In this document: piece by piece, positions 33,779 to 40,586 of the stretch
Layout: each line of letters starts with the position of its first letter
How positions within the stretch are numbered: position 1 is the stretch's first letter
Assembly: GCA_002435825.1 (NCBI GenBank)
Contig: DIVL01000021.1
Span: 1-40,586 of the forward strand
Source: Anaerolineaceae bacterium UBA6133
Lineage (GTDB): Bacteria; Chloroflexota; Anaerolineae; Anaerolineales; Anaerolineaceae
Direction: 5' to 3'
DNA: 40,586 nucleotides
Program-made: the position numbers and the translations under genes
Notes under the pieces: generated by a model
What the model saw: only the letters and a program-made list of their open reading frames with translations
Databases searched by the model: none
Told to the model about the DNA's origin: nothing

Positions 33779-34469
33779 TGTTGCGTTTAAATTCCGAGAA
33801 GTAAAAAGGCAGGTCGGAAAGGATTTTTGCCATCAGTTGAGCGAGGCGGGAACGCCAGAGGTCAACTTCTCTGTCTGTTTCTGAGAACTGGGGAGAGACA
33901 AGGTCGGAGACTGCTCTCAGGGCAAGCCAGGGTGTGTGATTTCGCGCGGCGACCCAGGCGAAAGCGCCCGTTTCCCAATCCGCAGCTGCGGTTTGATGTG
34001 TTTTTGTCAGAAGATCATAAGCTCGAAAATCAATATCCTGATCCGCAGAAGCGATGCGAGCTCTGCGGGTTCCTGCAGGCAGCGGATGGGTGATCCACGA
34101 AGTGTTGTTTTTTGTGCGGTAATGGTTTAGCGCCGCGACGGGGTCATCCATGCGCTCAACAATATCGTAGATCAATGTCTCATTGACAAGCAATATTTCG
34201 CCAACCTGGCTGGGGCCGGAGAATCCACCGCAAGTACCGATATTTATGATCAATTCGGGTTGATAGTGGTCTATGACATACTGCGTTGAGGCTGCGCTGG
34301 CGATCTTGCCCCAGCCAGAATGGAAAAAGAGGCAGGGCTGACCCTCGATCTCGATCTGAAAATATGCACCCAGCGGGCTCTGCTTTATCTCAGTTGGCTG
34401 CAGGATGGCTTTGACAGCTTCCCATTCGCCATTCGCACTGACCAGAACCGGGATGATTTTTGGGGGCAT
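33768..34469 (-). CDS. Nucleosidase / nucleoside phosphorylase family protein (MTA/SAH nucleosidase-like)
   Basis: The 233-residue protein belongs to the PNP/UDP phosphorylase superfamily. It shows the early acidic pair E15/E17 in NGEWEAV, LIINIGTCGGF (about 73-83) for ribose/phosphate-site contacts, DWETGAFAWVA with E166, and LRAVSDL with the catalytic-type D189. It could act on methylthioadenosine, S-adenosylhomocysteine, futalosine or a related nucleoside; the sequence does not decide. The ATG lies 2 nt after the SagB-like stop, so it is the last gene of the uvrC operon. The last ten or so residues (FSEFKRNIFS) and the stop codon lie in repeat sequence, so the original C-terminus may have been altered. 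Confidence 0.82.
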   Translation of the reverse strand: MPPKIIPVLVSANGEWEAVKAILQPTEIKQSPLGAYFQIEIEGQPCLFFHSGWGKIASAASTQYVIDHYQPELIINIGTCGGFSGPSQVGEILLVNETLIYDIVERMDDPVAALNHYRTKNNTSWITHPLPAGTRRARIASADQDIDFRAYDLLTKTHQTAAADWETGAFAWVAARNHTPWLALRAVSDLVSPQFSETDREVDLWRSRLAQLMAKILSDLPFYFSEFKRNIFS

Positions 34470-34471
34470 GT

Positions 34472-35233
34472 TCAGGCTGCGGCTGGTTTCTTCCCGACAG
34501 AGGCCATGTAAGCAGTGAAGCGTTCTTTTCCGTCAAGTTCGAAGACGGTATCAGCCAGTTCATCATCAAATGCGGCAATGGCACACACGCCATAGCCAAT
34601 CGATTCAGCCGCCAAATAAAGATTTTGGCAGACGTGACCTGCGTCGAGGTAGAGATAGCGATAAGCACGCATGCCGTAACGCCAGGAAGTGCGGTATACC
34701 TCCGCGACCCAAAAGAAGGTCACAGCCGAATTGAGGACTTGTTTCTGGTTATAAGTAGTTGAATGAGCGGCTCGCAAAGCCTCTGTGCCGGATTCCCAGA
34801 CCTCAAGCGCGTGCTGCGCAGGCAAGTAGTGATAGATGCCAGGTTCAAGCCCTTCGACCTGCTGGACGGCAAGGTAAGTCTCGAACGGATGGCGCGAACC
34901 AGCTGAGGGCACATAGCGGCGGGTGAGCTTTTGCGATTGGGATCCATCGCGCAGACCCTGTGTCATGCGAAGCAAGTAGCCCAATTCAGCCAGAGAAAGG
35001 ATCGCTTCGTTGTCATAGCGGCGGTGGCTGCGGCGGCTGAGCGCAAGCTGCTCAAAGTCGTTTTGAGGTGGCGCGAACAGAGTCGGGTCAGGCAGCTGAA
35101 CCTGGGGCAAAGCAGGGTCTGGTTGGACCAGATACTGCGGAAAAGGTTCCCCAAGCTCCTCCGGAGTGAGACTCACTCTGGCACTGCTGCTGGCTTGCTG
35201 GAAGGCATCTCCGGCAGGTTCGTATCTGGGCAT
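34472..35233 (-). CDS. SagB/ThcOx-type FMN-dependent dehydrogenase (nitroreductase fold)
   Basis: The 253-residue protein has the SagB-type nitroreductase pattern: SRRSHRRY near 67-74 for FMN phosphate binding, RRYVPSAGSRHPFETYLAV, PGIYHYLPAQHALE, and LDAGHVCQNLYLAAESIGYGVCAI. In azole peptide clusters such enzymes oxidise azolines to azoles. No cyclodehydratase or precursor peptide is seen here, so a general flavin oxidoreductase role is as likely. A strong AGGAGG lies 4 nt before the ATG. It follows a 34-residue membrane peptide gene by 8 nt and precedes the nucleosidase by 2 nt. Confidence 0.86.
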   Translation of the reverse strand: MPRYEPAGDAFQQASSSARVSLTPEELGEPFPQYLVQPDPALPQVQLPDPTLFAPPQNDFEQLALSRRSHRRYDNEAILSLAELGYLLRMTQGLRDGSQSQKLTRRYVPSAGSRHPFETYLAVQQVEGLEPGIYHYLPAQHALEVWESGTEALRAAHSTTYNQKQVLNSAVTFFWVAEVYRTSWRYGMRAYRYLYLDAGHVCQNLYLAAESIGYGVCAIAAFDDELADTVFELDGKERFTAYMASVGKKPAAA

Positions 35234-35241
35234 GATGCCTC

Positions 35242-35346
35242 CTAAAACTGGAACATAGAAAGGATCATTGCCAGGACGATGATGATCGCCAGGGCAGCCA
35301 TCAAGATATTGCCAGTGCGGCCTGAATTTTTAGATTTTTTTGCCAT
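35242..35346 (-). CDS. Small single-span membrane protein, 34 residues
   Basis: The frame encodes a Lys/Ser/Gly-rich N-terminus (MAKKSKNSGRTGN), then one hydrophobic stretch rich in Ala, Ile, Leu and Met (residues about 14-32), ending FQF. A good ribosome site, GGAG with 5 nt spacing, lies in the last codons of uvrC, and the ATG is 2 nt past the uvrC stop. The positive-inside N-terminus fits a one-pass protein with an outside C-terminus. I do not recognise a family. The gene is too short for usual gene callers. Its signals and tight fit between two real genes support it. Confidence 0.72.
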   Translation of the reverse strand: MAKKSKNSGRTGNILMAALAIIIVLAMILSMFQF

Positions 35347-35348
35347 AT

Positions 35349-37211
35349 TTACTCCAATTGTGCTTTAATTGCCTGGGCCATTTCCGTGGAAACGCCCTTG
35401 ATTTGCGAGATTTCCTCCGTTGAAGCGGCAAGGATGCCATCAATGGAGCCGAAACGGTTAATCAGCTCTTTTCTGCGCGCAGGACCGACCCCAGCAATTG
35501 CATCCAAGCGTGATGCCAAACCGATTTTACCACGCTGGTTGCGATGAGCGGTGATGGCAAAGCGGTGCGCTTCATCCCGGATGCGTTGGATGAGATAGAA
35601 ACCCTGGGAATGATCATCCAGGCGGACTGAATCCGATTTTCCCGGCAGGAAGAGCTCTTCTTCTTGTTTTGCCAGACCGACCACGGTAAACTGACCCTGG
35701 AGATCCAATTCCTCGATGATTTCCACTGCCTGGCGCAGCTGACCTTTTCCACCATCCACAATCAGAAGGTCAGGGAGCAGAGAAAAGGCAAGGTCGGGTT
35801 TGTATCCAGGCTTCTCTTTTTCCAGTTGTTCGGTGAAATAGCGCGTGAAGCGCCGTTTGAGCACTTCGCGCATCGAAGCAAAGTCGTCTGGGGTAGAGAC
35901 AGACTTGATGTTGAAACGGCGGTAATTCTTTTTTGCAGGGACTCCCTGTTCGAAAACCACCATGCTGCCAACGCTGGCAGTGCCCTGGGTGTTGGAGATA
36001 TCGTAGCACTCGATCCGGTTGGGGGCTTCGGGCATGCCCAAAACTGCCTGAATTTCGCTCAATGCCTGATGCTGGCGGTCTTTGTCAGCCTTCCAGCGAA
36101 TTTCGAGGGATTTGAGCGTCTCGCGGGCGTTTTCGGCTGCCATCTGCACCAATTCCTTGCCCTGCCCGCGCTTGGGAACAGTCAGCTGCACTTTCTCACC
36201 GCCGCGGCGCGTGTTTAGCCATTCTTTGATGATGCGGGCTTCTTCAACTTCCTGGGGGAGCATGACTTTGTTTGGAACGTATGCCGCCTGGGAATAGAAT
36301 TGTTTGATGAATTCCTCCAGGATCTCCGAGTTTTCTTCCGCTTCGGTGCCTTCGAGGATGAAGTATTCGCGCCCAATCAATTTGCCTGAGCGGATGAAGA
36401 AGACCTGCACACAGGCTTCGCCCTTTGAGCGTGCCATGGCGATCACGTCGGAATCTTTGCGCTCATCGGAAATGATCTTTTGGCGTTCCACCACCCGGTC
36501 GATGGCCTGGATCTGATCCCGGTAGACTGCCGCTCTTTCGTAATCGAGTTTTTCCGAAGCTTCCTCCATGGATTCTTTCAGACGGCTCATGATCGGATCA
36601 GTACGTCCTTCGAGGAATTTGCACAGATCGTCAATCATCTGGCGATACTCCTCCTGGTTGACCGCTCCGATGCAGGGGGCGGAACACAGCTTGATGTCGT
36701 AATACAGGCAGGCGCGTTCGTCTTTGCCGGTGATCTCGCGGGCGCAGGTGAGATAGGGGAAAATCTTACGCAGGATGTCGAGCGTCTGGTGCACCGCCCA
36801 AACGGAAGTGTACGGTCCAAAGTAGCGTGAGCCATCATTGACCATATTGCGCGTGACCGTTAATTTTGGAAAAGGATCCGCCCAATGAACCTTGATGTAA
36901 GGATAGCGCTTGTCATCCTTCAGGCGGACGTTGTAGAAGGGACGGTGCTGTTTGATGAGGTTCATCTCGAGGATCAGCGCTTCAAGTTCGGAAGCAACTA
37001 CGATCCATTCGATGTCCCGGATTTTGCGGACCATCTGACGTGTTTTGTAAGTGTGATCTGCAGATTGCTGAAAGTAAGAGCGGACGCGACTTTTTAGGTT
37101 GATAGCTTTACCAACGTAAATAATGGTGCCACCGGCATCTTTCATCAAATAACAGCCGGGTTTATCCGGCAAGGTGGCAAGGATGCCCTTGATCTTTTCA
37201 GAAAGTTCCAT
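35349..37211 (-). CDS. uvrC: Excinuclease ABC subunit C
   Basis: UvrC makes both incisions in nucleotide excision repair with UvrA and UvrB. The 620-residue protein has the N-terminal GIY-YIG nuclease written as GCYLMKD and IIYVGKA (about 19-36). A UVR motif that binds UvrB lies near 200-240 (EASEKLDYERAAVYRDQI). The RNase H-like nuclease has IECYDISNTQG and LLIVDGGKGQL, and a C-terminal double helix-hairpin-helix contains AGVGPARRKEL. The ATG at 37211 has no ribosome site, and a -10 box lies only 6 nt upstream. A TTG two codons earlier is also open. It leads a four-gene minus-strand operon and is divergent from mutL. Confidence 0.97.
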   Translation of the reverse strand: MELSEKIKGILATLPDKPGCYLMKDAGGTIIYVGKAINLKSRVRSYFQQSADHTYKTRQMVRKIRDIEWIVVASELEALILEMNLIKQHRPFYNVRLKDDKRYPYIKVHWADPFPKLTVTRNMVNDGSRYFGPYTSVWAVHQTLDILRKIFPYLTCAREITGKDERACLYYDIKLCSAPCIGAVNQEEYRQMIDDLCKFLEGRTDPIMSRLKESMEEASEKLDYERAAVYRDQIQAIDRVVERQKIISDERKDSDVIAMARSKGEACVQVFFIRSGKLIGREYFILEGTEAEENSEILEEFIKQFYSQAAYVPNKVMLPQEVEEARIIKEWLNTRRGGEKVQLTVPKRGQGKELVQMAAENARETLKSLEIRWKADKDRQHQALSEIQAVLGMPEAPNRIECYDISNTQGTASVGSMVVFEQGVPAKKNYRRFNIKSVSTPDDFASMREVLKRRFTRYFTEQLEKEKPGYKPDLAFSLLPDLLIVDGGKGQLRQAVEIIEELDLQGQFTVVGLAKQEEELFLPGKSDSVRLDDHSQGFYLIQRIRDEAHRFAITAHRNQRGKIGLASRLDAIAGVGPARRKELINRFGSIDGILAASTEEISQIKGVSTEMAQAIKAQLE

Positions 37212-37217
37212 AGGCAA

Positions 37218-37226
37218 ATTTTAACA
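37218..37226 (-). promoter_or_regulatory. Extended -10 promoter of uvrC, placed for a leaderless transcript
   Basis: On the minus strand TGT-TAAAAT ends 6 nt before the uvrC ATG, so the expected transcription start coincides with the ATG. Confidence 0.5.
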
Positions 37227-37265
37227 GATAAAGGTTAGCAAAGAATAGGAGATTATGTAGTGGGT

Positions 37266-37274
37266 TGGTATAAT
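37266..37274 (+). promoter_or_regulatory. Extended -10 promoter of mutL
   Basis: TGG-TATAAT lies 16 nt before the mutL ATG, and AGAGGA (37282-37287) is the ribosome site. It is back to back with the uvrC promoter in a 79-bp gap. Confidence 0.55.
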
Positions 37275-37290
37275 CCTCAGCAGAGGAAAT

Positions 37291-39051
37291 ATGCCAATCA
37301 AAATCCTGCCTGATACGATCGCTTCACAAATTGCCGCCGGCGAGGTGGTGGATAGACCTGCTTCGGTGGTGAAAGAATTACTGGAAAACGCGATCGACGC
37401 GGGCGCGAGTCAGATCGAGATTGAGATACAACAGGCCGGCAGACGCTTGATACAGGTGACGGACGATGGATCTGGCATACCCGCGGATGAGGTTAGGCTG
37501 GCAGTCTGCCGGCATGCCACCAGCAAGCTGAGCAGTGCTGAGGACTTGTTTAACATCCAGACGCTGGGGTTCAGAGGTGAAGCACTGGCTTCAATTGGGT
37601 CTGTTTCCCGTCTGACAATGATCACCAACACACACGAAAATCCTATTGGCGCAAAATTGGCTGTGGAAGGCGGCGAGTCGGCTGGAATTTCCACCATTGC
37701 CGCAGCTGCAGGCACGCGTGTGAGCGTGGAGGATCTGTTTTTCAACCTGCCGGCGAGGCTCAAATTCCTGAAATCCGATACGACCGAAAATCGTCACATC
37801 ACCGGGCTGGTCACGCGCTACGCGCTTGCCTATCCGCACATTCGCTGGTCTGTGACCCAGGATGAAAAACCCATCTTCCAGACAACTGGAAGTGGTGAGC
37901 GTTTTGAGATCCTGCAGGCGCTGTTTGGTCCGACGGAAGCCGGAAAACTCATGCCCGTCTCTTTTGAGGAGCGCCATCTCAAGCTGGAAGGATTCATCAG
38001 CAGTTTGTCGCTGACCCGTTCCAATCGCAAGGACATCACTGTGTTTGTAAACGGACGCTGGGTGCAGGACCCCATGCTGACTTCGGCAGTGATCCGGGCT
38101 TACAACACCATGCTGATGGTCGGGCGCTACCCGGTGGCGGTTTTGTTCATCAATATCCCACCGGAACTGGTGGACGTAAATGTGCACCCTGCCAAAGCAG
38201 AAGTGCGTTTCAGGGACCAGGATGCGGTCTTCAGCGGCGTGCAGCGGGCGATCCGCCGGGGTTTGCTGGCTTTCACCCCCATCCCCGATCTGAACGCAAC
38301 CCGCTTGTGGGGCAGGAGTGTGGCTGAAACTGAAGAGGGACAAGCTTGGCAGCAAGGCAATTTTAACGTTGCAGCGGGGCAGAGTGATGCAGCCGGCGGG
38401 GGAGAGTTTGGAACTGGATCTGAGCTCGAAACTGCACAACCGCAGCCGTCATTGCCAGGCAGCCACTTGCCGTTGCTGCGCCTGGTGGGGCAGGTGGCTT
38501 CCACTTACCTGATCGCGGAAGGTCCGGACGGACTTTACCTGATTGACCAGCATGCCGCGCATGAACGCGTGCTGTTTGACCAGCTGATGGCGCAATTCAA
38601 CGCCAAAAGTATTCCCTCACAGGCATTGTTGGATCCGGTGGTGATTGAACTGACTCCCGAAAAAGCAGGCATCCTGGAGCAACAGCTTGCGGCTTTGATC
38701 AGTTTGGGTTTTGAGATCGAGCCGTTTGGACCCAATGCCTTTGTAATTCGGTCAATTCCGATTGTGGTGGACAGAAGCGATCCGCGACTTGCGGTGGAAG
38801 CGGTGGTGACTGCTTTTGAGGAAGACGAAACTCCGTTGATGGCGGAGGTCGAAGCGCGGGTGGCGGCGCGGGTTTGCAAGCGCATGGCGGTCAAAGCCGG
38901 ACAAATTCTATCTGAGGCGGAGCAGCGCAACCTGCTGCTGAACCTGGAATCCAGCCAGTCGCCGCGAACCTGCCCTCACGGCAGACCAACCATGATCCAC
39001 CTGAGCGTCAATTTGCTCGAAAGGCAATTCGGTCGCACCGGGGCAATATAG
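37291..39051 (+). CDS. mutL: DNA mismatch repair protein MutL
   Basis: MutL links mismatch recognition to strand incision. The 586-residue protein has the GHKL ATPase motifs: E29 and N33 in VVKELLENAIDAG, DDGSGI (58-63), and GFRGEAL (93-99). The C-terminal endonuclease motif reads DQHA-AH-E-RVLF-D (419-430), where the last position, usually Glu, is D430. The partner motif CPHGRP (561-566) is present, so it is probably a nicking-type MutL. A linker at about 340-400 is Gln/Gly/Ala-rich. No mutS is in the window. It shares an intergenic promoter region with uvrC. Confidence 0.96.
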   Translation: MPIKILPDTIASQIAAGEVVDRPASVVKELLENAIDAGASQIEIEIQQAGRRLIQVTDDGSGIPADEVRLAVCRHATSKLSSAEDLFNIQTLGFRGEALASIGSVSRLTMITNTHENPIGAKLAVEGGESAGISTIAAAAGTRVSVEDLFFNLPARLKFLKSDTTENRHITGLVTRYALAYPHIRWSVTQDEKPIFQTTGSGERFEILQALFGPTEAGKLMPVSFEERHLKLEGFISSLSLTRSNRKDITVFVNGRWVQDPMLTSAVIRAYNTMLMVGRYPVAVLFINIPPELVDVNVHPAKAEVRFRDQDAVFSGVQRAIRRGLLAFTPIPDLNATRLWGRSVAETEEGQAWQQGNFNVAAGQSDAAGGGEFGTGSELETAQPQPSLPGSHLPLLRLVGQVASTYLIAEGPDGLYLIDQHAAHERVLFDQLMAQFNAKSIPSQALLDPVVIELTPEKAGILEQQLAALISLGFEIEPFGPNAFVIRSIPIVVDRSDPRLAVEAVVTAFEEDETPLMAEVEARVAARVCKRMAVKAGQILSEAEQRNLLLNLESSQSPRTCPHGRPTMIHLSVNLLERQFGRTGAI

Positions 39052-39055
39052 GAAT

Positions 39056-39085
39056 GGGTTGAAACGGGATACAACCTTGTTTTTG
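39056..39085 (+). terminator. Weak possible terminator after mutL
   Basis: GGTTG (39057-39061) and CAACC (39072-39076) can pair over 5-6 bp, followed by TTGTTTTTG. The stem is short. Confidence 0.3.
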
Positions 39086-39105
39086 CTGCGTTCTTTGAAC
39101 TAGGC

Positions 39106-39403
39106 TCTCGCCGGTGTCCTCATACTTATTCACTTAGCTGCGGGCACAGGCTGTGCGAGGGTATTGAACGCCAGGTCTCCTACGGTATGGTTCCTATGGG
39201 CGGGCACGGCGTGCCGTGCCCCTACCTTGGGACCCGTCCTTTTGGCGAATGCTCTTCAAATAATAAGCATTGAGCATTCATAAATGGCGGATGGACCAAG
39301 GCCTATCAGTACGGTGTGGGTTTCTTGTTCTCGCTGGTCTCCTGATTCCCTCCGCTTCGTTGCGGGCACAGGCCGCGCGAGGTTCTTGACCGCAAGGTCT
39401 CCT
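39106..39403 (+). repeat. Two degenerate direct repeats of about 75 bp
   Basis: Copies at 39106-39181 and 39329-39403 share a TCTCGCYGGTSTCCTSAT start, a TGCGGGCACAGGC core and an end around GCGAGG-N3-TTGA-CGC-AGGTCTCCT. Copy 1 has a GCACA-GGC-TGTGC hairpin. A related copy is in reverse at 33452-33497. Together with the palindrome at 39202-39221 they fill much of the 649-bp gene-free stretch. Open frames here are repeat-derived and not believable. Confidence 0.6.
39202..39221. repeat. Near-perfect palindrome GGGCACGGC-GT-GCCGTGCCC
   Basis: A 9-bp stem with a 2-nt centre is followed by CTAC, like the tails of the REP-like units at 33 kb. It lies between the two direct repeats. Confidence 0.65.
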
Positions 39404-39623
39404 GGTATAGGAATATCTCCCTGTTGTTACCCTATTTGGGTTCGACAAGCCCATCAATTTCTGGAGCATAAACATTTTCACCATTGCGCAGATAATTCAA
39501 GACAAAAGCCCTTCGAAAATCGTGAGCTTAAGCTTTTTTACATTAGCTTTAATGCCTTTCCAATGAAGAATTAGCACCTTAATTGATTAGGATTTTCACA
39601 GTTAGCAATACCAGTCTACTAGT

Positions 39624-39654
39624 TTGGTAGAAAATAGTCCTTTTATCATATAAT
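39624..39654 (+). promoter_or_regulatory. Promoter of the ion-channel gene
   Basis: TTGGTA (39624-39629) and a perfect TATAAT (39649-39654) are separated by 19 nt in AT-rich sequence, 46 nt before the ATG. GGGAGA near 39686 is the probable ribosome site. Confidence 0.45.
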
Positions 39655-39700
39655 CAACGAATATCTTTAGGAATAATATTAATCTGGGAGAAATATTTTC

Positions 39701-40585
39701 ATGGATAAGGAACCCTCATTGAAGGTAAAGTTAATTTATAAAATAGACTGCTTATTTTCTAAAGGTATGAGTGCAATGGTTTTTTTCTTAGGCATTGCAT
39801 CATTCTCAATAATTATTATTGCTTCAATAATAGCTGTATTATTCCATGTTGCTCCGCAAAATTCAGATTCACTTTCTTTCTTCGAAGCGTTTTGGGCAAG
39901 CCTGATGAGAACATTGGACGCCGGGTCTATGGCTGGCGATGATGGGTGGACTTTTAGAATCTTAATGTTATTTGTCACCTTAGGTGGGATTTTCATAATA
40001 AGCTCATTGATAGGAGTAATAAGCAATGGATTAAATAGCAGACTCGAAAATTTACAGAGAGGACGCTCATTTGTTGTTGAGGAAAATCATACTGTAATTC
40101 TTGGTTGGAATGAGAAGGTCTTCACTATTGTAAAAGAATTATGTATTGCTAACCAAAATAAGCAAGATGCGTGTATTGTTATTATGGGGGAACTAGATAC
40201 GATTAGCATGGTAGAGTCAATAAACGAAAAGCTCCCCTCTAAATGTACCACTAGAATAGTTTGTAGAAATGGCTCACCCATTGACCAAATATCATTAAAT
40301 CTCCTTAATTTAAACAGTGCTAAATCTATTATTGTTATATCGCCTCTGAATGATGACCCGGACGCTGAAGTAATAAAGACTTGCCTTGCAATTATTCGTA
40401 ACCCAAATCGACAAACTAAAGATTTTCATATCGTAGCTGAGTTACGTGAAGCAAAGAACTTATCTGTAGCGAAAATTGTAGGGGGTAATGAGGTTGAATG
40501 GGTTTTATCAGAAAATATTATATCTAAGATGATTGCCCAAACGTGTTTTCAACCAGGCTTATGTATGCGTTTCAAAAGTCGTTAG
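39701..40585 (+). CDS. CASTOR/POLLUX-type ion channel, C-terminus apparently lost by frameshift
   Basis: The 294-residue product resembles the bacterial relatives of the plant nuclear channels CASTOR/POLLUX (DMI1). It has a membrane segment (about 25-49), a pore helix and filter LDAGSMAGD (72-80), a second membrane segment (about 85-106), and an RCK-like nucleotide-binding domain from about 128 (HTVILGWNEKV). Family members are usually about twice as long, and a typical sequence after AQTC-QPGL continues as a second domain. Here the frame reads CMRFKSR and stops at 40583-40585. Another frame continues as YAFQKSL to the window edge, so a small indel near 40560-40570 is likely. Base composition is much richer in A and T than the rest of the window, which suggests transfer. 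Confidence 0.75.
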   Translation: MDKEPSLKVKLIYKIDCLFSKGMSAMVFFLGIASFSIIIIASIIAVLFHVAPQNSDSLSFFEAFWASLMRTLDAGSMAGDDGWTFRILMLFVTLGGIFIISSLIGVISNGLNSRLENLQRGRSFVVEENHTVILGWNEKVFTIVKELCIANQNKQDACIVIMGELDTISMVESINEKLPSKCTTRIVCRNGSPIDQISLNLLNLNSAKSIIVISPLNDDPDAEVIKTCLAIIRNPNRQTKDFHIVAELREAKNLSVAKIVGGNEVEWVLSENIISKMIAQTCFQPGLCMRFKSR

Positions 40586-40586
40586 T

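Noticed and set aside
34472..35346. SagB-type azole peptide cluster with the 34-residue peptide as precursor
   Set aside because: The peptide is hydrophobic and lacks a Cys/Ser/Thr-rich core, and no cyclodehydratase or transporter is nearby.
39247..39279. 8-bp inverted repeat GAATGCTC / GAGCATTC as a terminator
   Set aside because: The loop is 17 nt and there is no T-run on either side.
39284..39574. A 96-codon plus-strand open frame downstream of mutL
   Set aside because: It runs through the degenerate direct repeats and has no recognisable domain or ribosome site.

Overview
The window is about 40.6 kb of bacterial chromosome. It most likely comes from a Chloroflexota (green non-sulfur) bacterium of the Anaerolineae type. 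This rests on two adjacent DUF2298 ('Chlor_Arch_YYY') membrane proteins, a family known mainly from Chloroflexota and archaea, and on the general look of the housekeeping proteins. That is inference; no rRNA is present to confirm it. No tRNA, rRNA, CRISPR array, insertion sequence with a transposase, or prophage gene was found.

Layout. (1) 1-17331, plus strand: lepA, then a nearly gap-free run of cell-envelope genes (MprF-type flippase-like protein, GT4 glycosyltransferase, SAM methyltransferase, a GT39-like membrane protein, a 1753-residue GT39+DUF2298 fusion, a second DUF2298 protein, another GT39-like membrane protein), ending in cmk. Many stops and starts overlap or lie within 5 nt, so this looks like one long operon, possibly with an internal promoter before the 695-residue protein. 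(2) 17374-26837, plus strand: an orphan multi-domain histidine kinase, rpoC without rpoB, and a gyrA-type topoisomerase gene. rpoC has a consensus promoter, a hairpin in its leader and a strong terminator. (3) 26834-29124, minus strand: HD-domain protein, SanA/DUF218 membrane protein and an orphan PhnD-like lipoprotein. (4) 29125-29587: an intergenic stretch of palindromic repeats. (5) 29588-33111: adenosine-specific kinase, rdgB (convergent), the yceD/DUF177 gene and metG. (6) 33112-33767: a dense field of REP-like hairpins. (7) 33768-37211, minus strand: uvrC, an untracked 34-residue membrane peptide, a SagB-like flavin oxidoreductase and a nucleosidase, all tightly coupled. (8) 37291-39051: mutL, divergent from uvrC. 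(9) 39052-39700: more repeats. (10) 39701-40585: an AT-rich CASTOR/POLLUX-type ion channel gene that seems to lose its reading frame just before the window ends.

The most unusual content is the giant GT-C/DUF2298 cluster. It combines a lipid-flippase-like protein, a cytoplasmic glycosyltransferase, a methyltransferase and four polytopic proteins, two of which appear to lack the catalytic Asp of the GT39 family. It plausibly builds or attaches a surface glycan or glycolipid, but its product is unknown. Also notable are a REP-like hairpin family with a compensatory base-pair change, one copy of which supplies the end of a gene, and several -10 boxes placed so that the ATG lies at or near the transcription start (leaderless messages).
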